Shown here: positions 44,200-54,365 of the stretch, one piece after another
Layout of the letters: each line of letters starts with the position of its first letter
How positions within the stretch are numbered: the stretch's first letter is position 1
Assembly (NCBI RefSeq): GCF_001750725.1
Contig: NZ_CP017279.1
Coordinates: 1,302,001-1,366,000 of the forward strand
Source: Enterobacter ludwigii
GTDB taxonomy: Bacteria > Pseudomonadota > Gammaproteobacteria > Enterobacterales > Enterobacteriaceae
Length of the DNA: 64,000 nt
Direction of reading: 5' to 3'
The notes under the pieces: model-generated
The model's database searches: none
Told to the model about the DNA's origin: nothing
What the model saw: only the letters and a program-made list of their open reading frames with translations
Program-made: the position numbers and the translations under genes

Positions 44200-44334
44200 A
44201 ATGCCCCCTTATTTTCTTTGCGAGATTAACTCCTTAATAAATTTTGAGCGAGGTTTATTTTATGGCGACAGCAATTGTCTTTGTTGATGAAGCAGGGCAC
44301 GGTGCCAGCAGTGATCAACACCGTGCGCTTCCTG

Positions 44335-45240
44335 TTAACGGAAGAAGTCTGCCAGGGCCTCACTCAGGGCCTGAGGTTGTTCATCCGGAATGAAATGACC
44401 GCAATGAGCAAGCGTAATGCCACTCACTGTCTCTGCAAACTGGCGAAGCGGGGCAGCCATATCGGCAATCGAACCCTGATCGGCACTGACGGCCAGCAAC
44501 GGCACTCGAAGTTTTTGCGTTTCAGCCAGCGTCCGGTTCTGAACAGCGGAGACTGCCGCTTCTCTGTAAGGGGCCAGCCCGGCACGCAGCGCGCCGTTTT
44601 GCTGCATCAGGCGGACATACCGGGCGATATCCGCATCGCTAAAGGCCATCGGACTGGCGGTTTTTCGCCGCAGGAACCATTCGAGGTAAATCTCTTCACG
44701 CCCGCTAATTAAGGCTTCCGGCAGGTCGGGGAGAAGATGAAACGCGAAGTGCCAGGTTTTCCAGGCTTTTTCTGGCGTCGCGGGCAGGGCGTCCGGCAAA
44801 GTAATACCCGGGATACCGGCATCAAGCAGAGCCAGCTTGATTACCTGCTGTTCATAACGCAGGGCATACGGCCAGGCAACCCATGCACCTACATCGTGGG
44901 CGGCCAGGTAATGTCTTGTGATCCCAAGTGCCTGCACCAGCCCAAAAACCGAACTGGCCAGCGTGAGGGTATCGTAGCCAGACTGTGGCTTATCGGAGTC
45001 GCCCTGGCCCGGGAGGTCGAGTGCGATGATATCGTAACGATCGGCTAAAAGAGCCATCACCTTATGCCAGGCAAACCCGCTTTGCGGGAAGCCTGCAAGC
45101 AGCACGATTGTTTCACCTTGCGTCTGTCCGCCTCTGACATAGTGCAGGCGAACCCCATCGACCGTTGAGTAATAGTGCGCAAAACCGGGCAAGCCCGCGA
45201 CAGGCTGCGACCACGGAAGGGGGATTGAATTCTCAGACAT
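44335..45240 (-). CDS. alpha/beta-hydrolase (epoxide hydrolase/haloalkane dehalogenase-like)
   Basis: This 301-residue hydrolase has the oxyanion motif LLAGFPQSGFAWHKV, nucleophile region AAHDVGAWV (Asp in HDVG, near residue 119) and a catalytic histidine in AHCGHFIPDEQP. An Asp nucleophile points to epoxide hydrolase or dehalogenase-like chemistry. A cap domain lies at about 150-230. The operator-like palindrome 14 bp before its start and the adjacent TetR gene suggest substrate-induced expression. Confidence 0.85.
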   Translation of the reverse strand: MSENSIPLPWSQPVAGLPGFAHYYSTVDGVRLHYVRGGQTQGETIVLLAGFPQSGFAWHKVMALLADRYDIIALDLPGQGDSDKPQSGYDTLTLASSVFGLVQALGITRHYLAAHDVGAWVAWPYALRYEQQVIKLALLDAGIPGITLPDALPATPEKAWKTWHFAFHLLPDLPEALISGREEIYLEWFLRRKTASPMAFSDADIARYVRLMQQNGALRAGLAPYREAAVSAVQNRTLAETQKLRVPLLAVSADQGSIADMAAPLRQFAETVSGITLAHCGHFIPDEQPQALSEALADFFR

Positions 45241-45253
45241 GACTACCTCCAGC

Positions 45254-45279
45254 TATTTAGGAAATTATCATTTCCTTTA
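45254..45279. promoter_or_regulatory. TetR operator copy upstream of the hydrolase
   Basis: ATTTAGGAAA (45254-45263) faces TTTCCTTTAT (45270-45279), an inverted repeat with a few mismatches to the operator at 45911-45936. It lies between the hydrolase and TetR genes, which suggests that the TetR product represses the hydrolase. Confidence 0.6.
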
Positions 45280-45291
45280 TGGGTAAATTTT

Positions 45292-45900
45292 TTAGGCGAG
45301 TAGCGCCATCACCGTCTCTGCCAGCCGTTCGCGTGCCGGTAATTCTCCGGCTTTACCCGCCACACGCATGCCCAGGACCAGGCACAGCAAAACGCCGCTC
45401 AACGCCTGCGCGTCGTGTCGCGAATTAACTGAACCGTCCTGCATACCCTGTTCGATCATCTGGAGGATCGCGTGCTGATTTCGCGCAAGCGCGCTCTGCA
45501 CCAGCCCGGCAATTTCGCGGTCAAACTGGCTGAGTTCAAGGGTGCTGCCGACCACCAGGCAGCCGCGGCGTCCTTCGACAGCGCTGGCCGATTCAAGATA
45601 AAAGTTCAGCAGCTCGGCTATTTTGGCCCGGCCATCAGGTTGTCGCGCCAGACGCTCGCGCAACGATTGATTGCGCAGGGAGGTATAACGCGCGAATACC
45701 TGCAGGAACAGGCCACGTTTATCGTGAAAGGCTTTATAAATACTGCCCGCAGTGAGCTGCATCGCGTCGCTCAGGTCACTTATCGACGCGCTGTGGTAAC
45801 CCTTTTCTCTGAATACCGGCATCGCCAGATCCAGGGCCGCATCGAGATCAAATTGCCGCGGACGTCCGCGCTCGCGTGCGTTCTGTAGCTTCTCAGACAT
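45292..45900 (-). CDS. TetR-family transcriptional regulator
   Basis: This roughly 202-residue TetR/AcrR repressor has an N-terminal helix-turn-helix (ISDLSDAMQLTAGSIYKAF, about 40-60). Its C-terminal ligand domain has the conserved GCLVVGSTLE motif. I prefer the ATG at 45900, because ATGs at 45912 and 45909 lie inside a perfect palindrome that should be the operator. It flanks a hydrolase on the same strand and a divergent MFS transporter. Confidence 0.88.
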   Translation of the reverse strand: MSEKLQNARERGRPRQFDLDAALDLAMPVFREKGYHSASISDLSDAMQLTAGSIYKAFHDKRGLFLQVFARYTSLRNQSLRERLARQPDGRAKIAELLNFYLESASAVEGRRGCLVVGSTLELSQFDREIAGLVQSALARNQHAILQMIEQGMQDGSVNSRHDAQALSGVLLCLVLGMRVAGKAGELPARERLAETVMALLA

Positions 45901-45910
45901 TGTGCTCATC

Positions 45911-45936
45911 ATTTAGGAAACAATCGATTCCTAAAT
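45911..45936. promoter_or_regulatory. perfect TetR operator palindrome
   Basis: ATTTAGGAA and TTCCTAAAT are perfect inverted 9-mers separated by 8 bases, immediately upstream of tetR. The same 9-mer occurs before the hydrolase gene. This arrangement is typical of TetR autoregulation. Confidence 0.75.
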
Positions 45937-46119
45937 ACTCCCATAAATGGGCGTATCTGGAAAGCGTGAAGTTCTATAAAAAGAGTTTGCCGCGGCAGAA
46001 GAGTGGAGAGGTCATTTTAGCTTCAACACGCTCCGGTATACTGCATCGTGATTTTAACAGGGCGTCGAACGTACAGGCCGTCGCTAACAGAGCCAGCCAA
46101 TATGCAAAAGGCAGGAAGT

Positions 46120-47316
46120 ATGTCTCTTCGTTCACTGCGGGCGTTGTGCCTGACAAGTTTTTTCATTGCTGATGTTCGCGATGGCCTCGGGCCCTTTCTC
46201 GGCATCTTCCTGACGGAACGTCACTGGACCCCGGATGATATCGGCATCCTGATGACCGCCGGGGGGCTGGCGGGATTACTGGCAACGCTGCCGGCGGGAT
46301 TTATTACGGATACCTCCCGTAATAAGCGTTCGGTTCTGGCACTGCTTTGTATCGCCATTACGCTGAGTACGCTGCTGCTCTGGTTTAGTCAGCAGAGCGG
46401 CGTCGTCGCCGTCTCGCAAATTATCACCGGTATCTGCGCGGCGTTTGTGGGGCCACTGATTGCGGGTATTACGCTGGGTCTGACGGGCCCGAGCGGGTTT
46501 AGCGCGCAGATGGGGAAGAACGAGGCGTTCAACCACGCCGGCAATTTCCTGACGGCGGTGATTGCAGGCGGCATTGCCTGGTTCTGGGGCGTCGGGGGCA
46601 TTTTCCTGCTGATGACCTGTACGACGCTTCTGACGTTGTGCGCGCTGCTTGCCATTCGTCATACAGATATCGACAACGATGCGGCGCGGGGGCTGACCTC
46701 TTCAGACCGTCAACCGGTCCCCGGCGTCGCGGTGCTGATTAAAAACCGGGCGCTGTTGATAACCGGGCTGACGCTGCTGCTGTTCCATCTGGCCAATGCC
46801 GCACTGCTGCCGATGCTGAGCATGAGGGTTGCTGCGGCACCGGCAACCATCAATCCCGGATTATTTGCGGCGGCCACCGTCATCATTTCTCAGGCGGTGA
46901 TGATCCCCGTCGCCATGGGGGTGGCAGGCCGAATTGAGCGCTACGGTTACTGGCGTTTCATCATGCTGGCCCTGCTTATTATGCCCGTTCGGGCGGCACT
47001 GGCAGCCTCCACAGACGCCCCGTTGATGATGATCCCGGTACAAATTCTTGATGGTCTGGCCGCGGGGATTCTGGGCGTTGTCGTGCCGTCGTTTATCGTG
47101 GTGCTGTTGCGCGGGAGTGGGCACGTGAATGCCGGGCAGAGTGTGGTCATGCTGATGCAGGGTGTCGGGGCAGCAATGAGCCCGGCGTTAACCGGCACAA
47201 TTGCCGGTCATTACTCTTTTGCGACGGCCTTTAGTGTGCTCAGCGCCATTGCGCTGCTGGCTGTCCTGCTCTGGTGGCGCTTTGCTCACCGGCGCTGGAA
47301 ACCAGACCGGGCGTAG
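46120..47316 (+). CDS. MFS transporter
   Basis: This 398-residue inner-membrane transporter has about twelve hydrophobic segments. It starts LRSLRALCLTSFFIADVRDGLGPFL, with the loop TERHWTPDDIGILMTAGGLAG typical of a small MFS branch. The ATG at 46120 follows AGGAAG; an ATG at 46102 would add six residues. It is divergent from TetR and may export the compound sensed by that regulator. The substrate is unknown. Confidence 0.83.
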   Translation: MSLRSLRALCLTSFFIADVRDGLGPFLGIFLTERHWTPDDIGILMTAGGLAGLLATLPAGFITDTSRNKRSVLALLCIAITLSTLLLWFSQQSGVVAVSQIITGICAAFVGPLIAGITLGLTGPSGFSAQMGKNEAFNHAGNFLTAVIAGGIAWFWGVGGIFLLMTCTTLLTLCALLAIRHTDIDNDAARGLTSSDRQPVPGVAVLIKNRALLITGLTLLLFHLANAALLPMLSMRVAAAPATINPGLFAAATVIISQAVMIPVAMGVAGRIERYGYWRFIMLALLIMPVRAALAASTDAPLMMIPVQILDGLAAGILGVVVPSFIVVLLRGSGHVNAGQSVVMLMQGVGAAMSPALTGTIAGHYSFATAFSVLSAIALLAVLLWWRFAHRRWKPDRA

Positions 47317-47354
47317 CTGGCCGGGCAGGGCAGAGCCGCACCCGGCACATAGGT

Positions 47355-48344
47355 TTACACGATAGCGTTAGGGCACTCTTCACCCTTTTCCAACTGCTGC
47401 AAGTTCCCCAGCGTGGTTTCTGAAATGCTGATCAGCGCTTCGGCAGTCAGAAACGCCTGGTGTCCGGTGAACAGGACGTTATGGCAGGCAGACAGACGGC
47501 GGAATACGTCGTCCTGGATCACGTCATTAGATTTGTCTTCAAAGAACAGATCGCGCTCATTCTCATACACGTCCATCCCCAGCGCGCCAATCTTCTGAGT
47601 TTTCAGCGCTTCAATAGCGGCCTGGGAATCAATCAACCCGCCGCGGCTGGTGTTGATGATCATCACGCCATCTTTCATTTGGTCAAACGCCGCCTGGTTG
47701 AGCAGGTGGTAGTTTTCCGGCGTCAGCGGGCAGTGCAGGGAGATAACGTCAGACTGTGAAAACAGCGTCGGCAGGTCGACATATTCCACGCCCAGATCCA
47801 GCGCGGCAGCGCTTGGGTACGGATCAAACGCCAGCAGACGCATACCAAACCCTTTCAGAATGCGCAGGGCGGCAACGCCAATCTTACCGGTACCGATAAC
47901 GCCCGCGGTTTTACCGTACATGGTAAAGCCGGTCAGCCCTTCCAGAGAGAAGTTGGCGTCACGGGTACGTTGATAAGCACGGTGAATACGACGGTTCAGC
48001 GACATCATCATACCGATGGCATGTTCCGCGACCGCTTCCGGAGAATATGCCGGGACGCGGACCACCTTCAGCCCCAGCTCTTTTGCGGCATCAAGATCCA
48101 CGTTGTTGAAGCCAGCGCAGCGCAGGGCGATATATTTCACGCCCTGTTTTTTCAACTCTTCCAGCACCGGACGGCTGCCATCATCATTCACAAAAATGCA
48201 AACGCCTTCACAGCCGTGCGCCGTTTTGGCGGTTTTTTCGGACAGCAGAAAGTCGAAAAATTCAAGCTCAAACCCGTAAGCCTCGTTAACATGTTGCAGA
48301 TACTTTTTGTCGTACTGCTTTGTGCTATATACCGCGAGTTTCAT
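47355..48344 (-). CDS. ldhA: fermentative D-lactate dehydrogenase
   Basis: This 329-residue NAD-dependent enzyme reduces pyruvate to D-lactate under anaerobic acidic conditions. The Rossmann motif VIGTGKIGVAALRI lies near 145. The catalytic Arg is in NTSRGG, Glu in MDVYENE and His in TGHQAFLT. It matches E. coli LdhA closely. It is divergent from ydbH; the hslJ gene found between them in E. coli is absent. Confidence 0.95.
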   Translation of the reverse strand: MKLAVYSTKQYDKKYLQHVNEAYGFELEFFDFLLSEKTAKTAHGCEGVCIFVNDDGSRPVLEELKKQGVKYIALRCAGFNNVDLDAAKELGLKVVRVPAYSPEAVAEHAIGMMMSLNRRIHRAYQRTRDANFSLEGLTGFTMYGKTAGVIGTGKIGVAALRILKGFGMRLLAFDPYPSAAALDLGVEYVDLPTLFSQSDVISLHCPLTPENYHLLNQAAFDQMKDGVMIINTSRGGLIDSQAAIEALKTQKIGALGMDVYENERDLFFEDKSNDVIQDDVFRRLSACHNVLFTGHQAFLTAEALISISETTLGNLQQLEKGEECPNAIV

Positions 48345-48554
48345 AAGACTTTCTCCAGTGATTTTGCATTCACGTTAGCATGATTAAAATTATCTTACAA
48401 TTTCTGAAATATTATTGAATTCAATAAGTTCTATCAATTATTTTAGAGCATCTATCCTTAAATTTGGCATTCTCTTCAACTGACTGGCTAAACATGCGAC
48501 AATGATCGGTACTGTCGGCTTAATTCTTTCGCTAAATCAGGATATTAACTGCCC

Positions 48555-51194
48555 ATGAGGGGTACATACAAAGCCGCAATCGCGCTCTTACTGCTGTTCA
48601 TTCTGGTGCCGCTGACGCTGCTGATGACCCTTGCCCAGTGGGTACCAACCCTTGCCGGGATCTGGCTTCCTGTCGGGACACGCATCGCCTTTGAACAAAG
48701 TCCCAGACTCACGCGTCATGCCCTGATCATCCCCGATCTTCGCTATCTTGTGGATGACTGCGAAATTGCCCGAGTCGATAACGCGACCCTGTCGCACCCC
48801 AGCCGCTGGAAACTGGATATCGGCGCGCTCGAACTGAACTCCGTTTGCCTCAATAAAATTCCCCAGTCCGCACCGTCCACGGTCGCGCCCAAAACGCTGG
48901 CGCAGTGGCAGGCGGTGTTACCGAATACCTGGCTTACTGTCCATCGTCTGACGCTCTCGCCCTGGCAGCAGTGGCAGGGAGCACTTCAGGCGTCGCTGAC
49001 GCCCGCCCGTCAGGAGATTGCCTACAAAGGTGAGCAGGTTAGCATTAAAGGGATGCTCCGCGGTCAGACCCTCTCTGTCACCCAGTTCGATGTACAACTT
49101 CCCGACCAGCCACAGCCGATAAAACTGGTGGGACAATTCACCCTGCCGCTGGTGCCGGACGGCGTGCCGGTTAAAGGCCATGCGGTTGCGACCTTTAACG
49201 TGCCACAGTTAACCTCGCTGGTCGATGCCGATCTCGACTGGGAAGCCAATCAGGGGCAACTGGTGGTCATGGCGCGGGATAACCCCGATCCGCTGCTCGA
49301 TCTGCCGTGGCAAATAACCGCGGAACAGCTGAATATCAGTGACGGACGCTGGAACTGGAACCTTTCCGGCATGCCGCTGAGCGGGCGCGTTGGCCTTCGT
49401 GTCGATAACTGGCAGGCGGGGCTTGAGAAAGCGACCCTGACCGGGCGTCTGAATGTGCTCACTCAAGGGGATGCGGGGAAGGGCAACGCGGTGCTGAATA
49501 TCGGACCGGGCAGGCTCAGTATGGAACAAAGCGACATGCCGCTTCATCTGAGCGGCGAGGCGAAACATAACGACCTGGTGCTCTATGCCAGACTGCCGGC
49601 AAAACTGACCGGAAGCCTGTATGAACCGCAGCTCTCCTTTGAGCCGGGCGCGCTGCTGCGCTCACGTGGTCGCATTATCGATTCACTGGATATTGATGAA
49701 ATTCGCTGGCCGCTGGCGGGCGTCAGGCTGACCCAAAAGGGTGTCGATGGACGCCTGCAGGCCATTTTGCGGGCGCACGAGAACGAGATGGGTGATTTTG
49801 AACTGCATCTGGATGGCCAGGCCAGTGACTTTTTACCCGACAACGGCCTGTGGCAGTGGCGCTACTGGGGCAAAGGGGGCTTCACCCCAATGAATGCGCG
49901 CTGGGATGTTGCCGGAAAAGGCGAATGGCGCGACAAACTTATTGAGCTGACCGCGCTTTCAACCGGTTTCGACCAGCTCAAGTACGGTGCCATGGAGGTC
50001 AGTAAACCCCGTCTGGTGCTGGATAACCCGGTGCGCTGGTATCGCGATCCTGACAAGCCGACGTTCAGCGGAGCGCTGTCGCTGAATGCCGGGCAAACCC
50101 GTTTCAGCGGCGGCAGCGTATTGCCGCCGTCGGTGCTGACCTTCAGCGTAGACGGAACAGACCCGACACTGTTCCAGTTCAAGGGCGATCTGCATGCTGA
50201 TGCTATCGGACCGGTACAGGTTAACGGACGCTGGGACGGGGAACGCCTTCGCGGGCAGGCCTGGTGGCCGAAACAATCGCTCACCGTGTTCCAGCCGTTG
50301 ATCCCGCCAGACTGGAAAATGACGCTGCGTGACGGCGAACTGTATGCGCAGGTGGCCTTCTCGGCCGCCGCGGGTCAGGGCTTTGAGGCGGGCGGTCACG
50401 GCGTGCTGAAAGCCGGTAGCGCCTGGATGCCAGACAACCAGATCAACGGCGTCGACTTTGTCCTGCCGTTCCGGTTTAGTGAGGGCACCTGGTCGCTGGG
50501 AACGCGCGGCCCGGTAACCTTACGGATTGGCGAGGTGGTAAACCTGGTGACCGCACGGAATATCACGGCGGACCTGCAGGGTGACTACCCCTGGAGTGAG
50601 GCGAACCCGCTTCTGCTCACCAATGTGAAGGTGGAAACCCTCGGCGGAAAAATCACCATGCAGCAGTTGAGGATGCCGCAACACGATCCGGCGCTGTTGC
50701 GGGTAGACAATATCTCCTCCAGCGAGCTGATCAGTGCCGTTAATCCGAAGCAGTTTGCGATGTCTGGCCCGGTGAGCGGGGCGCTGCCGTTCTGGCTGGA
50801 CAATGAAAAATGGATCATCAAAGATGGCTGGCTGACCAACCCCGGTCCGATGACGCTGCGTATCGATAAAGACACGGCGGACGCTATCGTAAAAGATAAT
50901 ATGGTGGCGGGCGCCGCAATTAACTGGCTGCGCTATATGGAAATTTCTCGCTCGTGGACAAGAATCAATTTAGATAATCTGGGTGAATTAACCATGCAGG
51001 CGACCCTTAAGGGAACCAGCCGGGTAGAGGGTAAAAGCAGCTACGTTAATCTGAACTATACCCATGAAGAGAATGTCTTTACCCTCTGGCGCAGCCTGCG
51101 TTTTGGAGACAACCTGCAAACCTGGTTTGAGCAACACGCGGCAATACCTGGTATCCGCAGTTCGACTGGCAAGGAAAGTGAGGAACAACAATGA
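48555..51194 (+). CDS. ydbH: YdbH, AsmA-like envelope lipid-transport protein
   Basis: This 879-residue protein has one N-terminal membrane helix (residues 7-27) and a long periplasmic beta-rich AsmA-like/DctA-YdbH domain. In E. coli YdbH, TamB and YhdP jointly move phospholipids from the inner to the outer membrane. It overlaps ynbE by ATGA, as expected for a working unit with its outer-membrane lipoprotein partner. Confidence 0.92.
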   Translation: MRGTYKAAIALLLLFILVPLTLLMTLAQWVPTLAGIWLPVGTRIAFEQSPRLTRHALIIPDLRYLVDDCEIARVDNATLSHPSRWKLDIGALELNSVCLNKIPQSAPSTVAPKTLAQWQAVLPNTWLTVHRLTLSPWQQWQGALQASLTPARQEIAYKGEQVSIKGMLRGQTLSVTQFDVQLPDQPQPIKLVGQFTLPLVPDGVPVKGHAVATFNVPQLTSLVDADLDWEANQGQLVVMARDNPDPLLDLPWQITAEQLNISDGRWNWNLSGMPLSGRVGLRVDNWQAGLEKATLTGRLNVLTQGDAGKGNAVLNIGPGRLSMEQSDMPLHLSGEAKHNDLVLYARLPAKLTGSLYEPQLSFEPGALLRSRGRIIDSLDIDEIRWPLAGVRLTQKGVDGRLQAILRAHENEMGDFELHLDGQASDFLPDNGLWQWRYWGKGGFTPMNARWDVAGKGEWRDKLIELTALSTGFDQLKYGAMEVSKPRLVLDNPVRWYRDPDKPTFSGALSLNAGQTRFSGGSVLPPSVLTFSVDGTDPTLFQFKGDLHADAIGPVQVNGRWDGERLRGQAWWPKQSLTVFQPLIPPDWKMTLRDGELYAQVAFSAAAGQGFEAGGHGVLKAGSAWMPDNQINGVDFVLPFRFSEGTWSLGTRGPVTLRIGEVVNLVTARNITADLQGDYPWSEANPLLLTNVKVETLGGKITMQQLRMPQHDPALLRVDNISSSELISAVNPKQFAMSGPVSGALPFWLDNEKWIIKDGWLTNPGPMTLRIDKDTADAIVKDNMVAGAAINWLRYMEISRSWTRINLDNLGELTMQATLKGTSRVEGKSSYVNLNYTHEENVFTLWRSLRFGDNLQTWFEQHAAIPGIRSSTGKESEEQQ

Positions 51195-51382
51195 AAAAGA
51201 TGGCTGGTGTGCTCACCGTTGCCGTTGCCGCGCTACTGACCGGCTGTACGCCGCGCATTGAAGTCGCCGCGCCGAAGGAGCCGATTACCATCAATATGAA
51301 TGTCAAAATCGAACATGAGATCCACATTAAGGTCGATAAAGACGTTGAAACCCTGCTGAAATCACGCAGCGATCTGTTCTGA
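51191..51382 (+). CDS. ynbE: YnbE lipoprotein, YdbH partner
   Basis: This 63-residue outer-membrane lipoprotein has a signal ending in AALLTGC (acylated Cys at residue 18). Its short mature part contains ITINMNVKIEHEIHIKV, beta strands that can stack on YdbH to bridge the periplasm. It starts inside the ydbH stop (ATGA). No Asp follows the cysteine (CT), so outer-membrane sorting is expected. Confidence 0.92.
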   Translation: MKKMAGVLTVAVAALLTGCTPRIEVAAPKEPITINMNVKIEHEIHIKVDKDVETLLKSRSDLF

Positions 51383-51389
51383 GGATGCC

Positions 51390-51707
51390 ATGAAACGATT
51401 AGCTCTGATGTTACTGGCGCTCGGCATGAACGTGCAGGCGGCAACGCTGACCTTAAATGACGCCCGGACGCAGGGGCGCGTGGGGGAAACCCTGAGCGGT
51501 TATCTTGCGCCAATCAAACAGGATGCGGAAACCCTGGCGCTGGTCAATCGCATTAACGCCGCGCGCACGGAAAGCTATCAGAAGCTTGCTGACAGCAACA
51601 ATCTGCCGGTGGATGAAGTGGCGAAAATGGCAGGGCAAAAGCTGGTTGCCCGCGCCCAGCCGGGCGAGTACGTGAAAGGCATCAACGGGAAATGGCTGAA
51701 GAAGTAA
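51390..51707 (+). CDS. ydbL: YdbL, DUF1318 periplasmic protein
   Basis: This 105-residue periplasmic protein has a signal peptide (residues 1-17, cleavage after VQA) and a DUF1318 helical domain containing LVNRINAARTESYQKLA. In E. coli it prevents improper multimerisation of YnbE. It follows ynbE by 7 bp. It is directly convergent with feaR, with no gap. Confidence 0.9.
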   Translation: MKRLALMLLALGMNVQAATLTLNDARTQGRVGETLSGYLAPIKQDAETLALVNRINAARTESYQKLADSNNLPVDEVAKMAGQKLVARAQPGEYVKGINGKWLKK

Positions 51708-52616
51708 TTAGCGAAAGCGCTTACGATATTCGCCAGGCGAGACGCCAAAACGCTGCTTAAAGGCGGTTGAAAAATGGCTGTGGTCGGAAAAGCCCCAGCT
51801 GTAGCCAATGCCCGCCAGCTTTTCATCATCGCTGGCGGAGCGCAACACTTGTGCGCACAGGTCGAGACGGCGGTTTTTAATGTACTGGGCGACCACCAGC
51901 CCCTTATCAGCAAACATGCGGTAGAGGCTTCGCACCGACATCCCGCTCTGTGCAGCAATCCATTCCGGTCGCAGTGATTCAGACTGAATATGATCGTCAA
52001 TCAATGACAGCACATTGCGGAACAGGCGTTCTTTACGCGGCTGAGCCACGTCGCGCTGCTGGAACGCGGGGCGAAGCAGACAGATCATCGCTTCCAGCGC
52101 CGCTTCACTCTCCCGGTCACTCAGATCGGCATTCCCCATACTTTCCATCAGCAGGTGGTGGCTTAACTGAACGGTGGGCAGCGTGCGCGAAAGGGTGAGC
52201 GCGCAGCTTACCTCCTGAAAACGACACTGTTGCTCAATAATCTGGCGCGGAACCAGCAGCGAAATCTGGCGGGATTTTTCATGCCAGGCAATGGAGCACG
52301 GGCGGGAAGCATCAAGCAGCGTGATATCGCCGGTCTTCAGCACCGCGCGGCGGTCGTCCTGTTCAATCTCCGCGCTGCCTTCCAGCTGAAATACGGTGTA
52401 GAACCAGGCATCGTTACTGTCGTTAATCTCATGGCGGGAGCGGAACAGGTTAACGCCACCTGCGGTTACGGTGCTTAACTTCAGGCTACGGGCATAGCTG
52501 GTTTCCAGCTCGCCGACGAATTCCCCCTCCAGCGGACGCGCATTAAAACGCCCGCAGACCTGGTTAATTTGTGCCAGCCACTGTTGATACTGTTCCTCTT
52601 CGCTTGCACACGCCAT
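51708..52616 (-). CDS. feaR: FeaR, AraC-family activator of tynA and feaB
   Basis: This 302-residue regulator has an N-terminal AraC-binding-like domain and a C-terminal pair of helix-turn-helix motifs (PEWIAAQSGMSVRSLYRMF and GIGYSWGFSDHSHFSTAFKQ, residues about 215-300). It activates phenylethylamine catabolism genes in response to aromatic aldehydes or amines. It is divergent from feaB and shares its 241-bp upstream region. Candidate sites occur before both feaB and tynA. Confidence 0.93.
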   Translation of the reverse strand: MACASEEEQYQQWLAQINQVCGRFNARPLEGEFVGELETSYARSLKLSTVTAGGVNLFRSRHEINDSNDAWFYTVFQLEGSAEIEQDDRRAVLKTGDITLLDASRPCSIAWHEKSRQISLLVPRQIIEQQCRFQEVSCALTLSRTLPTVQLSHHLLMESMGNADLSDRESEAALEAMICLLRPAFQQRDVAQPRKERLFRNVLSLIDDHIQSESLRPEWIAAQSGMSVRSLYRMFADKGLVVAQYIKNRRLDLCAQVLRSASDDEKLAGIGYSWGFSDHSHFSTAFKQRFGVSPGEYRKRFR

Positions 52617-52755
52617 CGCTTATCTCGCTGCACCGTCAATGTTTTTGCATTGTTGCATTTGTGTTGCATTTTGTCAGAGCTATGAGGCTGACTATAGGAA
52701 AGAACACTCACCGGTAACAGCGTTATAAGACGGAATTATCATGATTTGCGGAGCC

Positions 52756-52792
52756 TGTCACAGGTGGCAAAGCGAATGTCACAGAGACAAAA
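52756..52792 (+). promoter_or_regulatory. tandem FeaR-type sites before feaB
   Basis: TGTCA-N8-AAA occurs at 52756-52771 and again at 52777-52792, exactly 21 bp apart. This fits the TGNCA-N8-AAA pattern described for FeaR. Direct repeats two helical turns apart are typical of AraC activators. A third TTGCATT repeat cluster near 52643-52670 may serve feaR itself. Confidence 0.6.
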
Positions 52793-52857
52793 GCGAGAAT
52801 CCAAAACCCCTCTTAGACTGCATTAACACCCTGCGAATAAAAACGAAGGAGTACCCT

Positions 52858-54357
52858 ATGTCTGAATCTCAGGTAGCCGTTCAGCCTGCCGTACAGCAGT
52901 TTTTAGACCGACATCATGGCCTGTGGATTGAAGGGCGTCAGGCCGCGTCGGACAGTGAAAAGCGGCTCAATGTCTATAATCCGGCAACGGGTGACGTCAT
53001 CGCCTCCACCGCCGATGCCAGCGTTGATGATGTCGACCGCGCCGTGATGTCCGGCTGGCGTGCGTTTGTTGCCCGTAGCTGGGCCGGAAAATTACCGGCA
53101 GAGCGTGAGCGTATCCTGCTGCATTTCGCCGATCTGGTTGAGCAGCACAGCGAAGAGCTGGCCCAGCTTGAGACGCTGGAGCAGGGGAAATCCATTCATA
53201 TCTCCCGCGCCTTTGAAGTGGGCTGCACCCTGAACTGGATGCGCTATACCGCAGGGCTTACCACGAAAATTGCCGGTAAAACCCTCGACCTCTCCATCCC
53301 CTTACCGCAGGGGGCCCGCTATCAGGCGTGGACGCGCAAAGAGCCGGTTGGCGTGGTGGCCGGGATTGTGCCGTGGAACTTCCCGCTGATGATCGGGATG
53401 TGGAAAGTCATGCCTGCGCTGGCGGCGGGGTGTTCCATTGTCATTAAGCCTTCAGAAACCACGCCGCTCACGATGCTGCGCGTGGCGGAACTGGCAAGTG
53501 AAGCGGGCATCCCCGACGGGGTGTTTAATGTGGTCACGGGAAGCGGTGCGGTGTGCGGTGCCGCGCTGACCTCACATCCGCATATTGCCAAAGTGAGCTT
53601 TACTGGCTCAACGGCGACAGGCAAGCAAATTGCCCGCGCGGCGGCGGATACGCTCACGGGGGTGACGCTGGAGCTGGGGGGTAAAAACCCGGCTATCGTG
53701 CTGAAAGATGCTGACCCGGCCTGGGTAATTGAAGGCCTGATGACCGGCAGCTTCCTGAACCAGGGGCAGGTTTGTGCTGCGAGCTCCCGTATCTATATTG
53801 AAGCGCCGCTGTTTGACACGCTGGTTAGCGGGTTTGAGCAGGCGGTGAAATCCCTGAGCGTCGGGCCGGGCATGTCGCCGGAGGCGTTCATCAACCCGCT
53901 GGTCTCGCGCGCGCACTGCGATAAAGTGCAGACCTTCCTCGACGAGGCAAAATCGCGCAATGCGGAGTTGATCACCGGTAACCGGGGGCCGGATGGCAAA
54001 GGTTATTACGTGTCGCCGACGCTTGTGGTGAACCCGGATGCCGCGCTGCGACTCACCCGCGAAGAAGTGTTCGGCCCGGTGGTCAACCTGGTGCGCGTCG
54101 CGGATGGCGAAGAAGCGCTGGCGCTGGCCAACGACACCGAATACGGGCTGACGGCCAGCGTCTGGACGCAAAATATCAGCAAGGCGCTGGAATACACCGA
54201 CCGGCTTCAGGCGGGGACCGTCTGGGTGAACAGCCATACGCTGATCGACGCCAACCTGCCGTTTGGCGGCATGAAGCAGTCCGGCACCGGGCGCGATTTC
54301 GGCCCGGACTGGCTGGATGGCTGGTGTGAAACCAAATCGGTATGTGTACGGTATTAA
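52858..54357 (+). CDS. feaB: phenylacetaldehyde dehydrogenase
   Basis: This 499-residue NAD-dependent aldehyde dehydrogenase oxidises phenylacetaldehyde to phenylacetate. The catalytic glutamate is in LELGGKNP (near 270), cysteine in NQGQVCAAS (near 303), and the NAD region is FTGSTATG. The ATG at 52858 has AAGGAG at good spacing and gives the E. coli length. The upstream frame to 52741 covers the FeaR-type sites and is not coding. Confidence 0.95.
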   Translation: MSESQVAVQPAVQQFLDRHHGLWIEGRQAASDSEKRLNVYNPATGDVIASTADASVDDVDRAVMSGWRAFVARSWAGKLPAERERILLHFADLVEQHSEELAQLETLEQGKSIHISRAFEVGCTLNWMRYTAGLTTKIAGKTLDLSIPLPQGARYQAWTRKEPVGVVAGIVPWNFPLMIGMWKVMPALAAGCSIVIKPSETTPLTMLRVAELASEAGIPDGVFNVVTGSGAVCGAALTSHPHIAKVSFTGSTATGKQIARAAADTLTGVTLELGGKNPAIVLKDADPAWVIEGLMTGSFLNQGQVCAASSRIYIEAPLFDTLVSGFEQAVKSLSVGPGMSPEAFINPLVSRAHCDKVQTFLDEAKSRNAELITGNRGPDGKGYYVSPTLVVNPDAALRLTREEVFGPVVNLVRVADGEEALALANDTEYGLTASVWTQNISKALEYTDRLQAGTVWVNSHTLIDANLPFGGMKQSGTGRDFGPDWLDGWCETKSVCVRY

Positions 54358-54365
54358 AACAAAGC

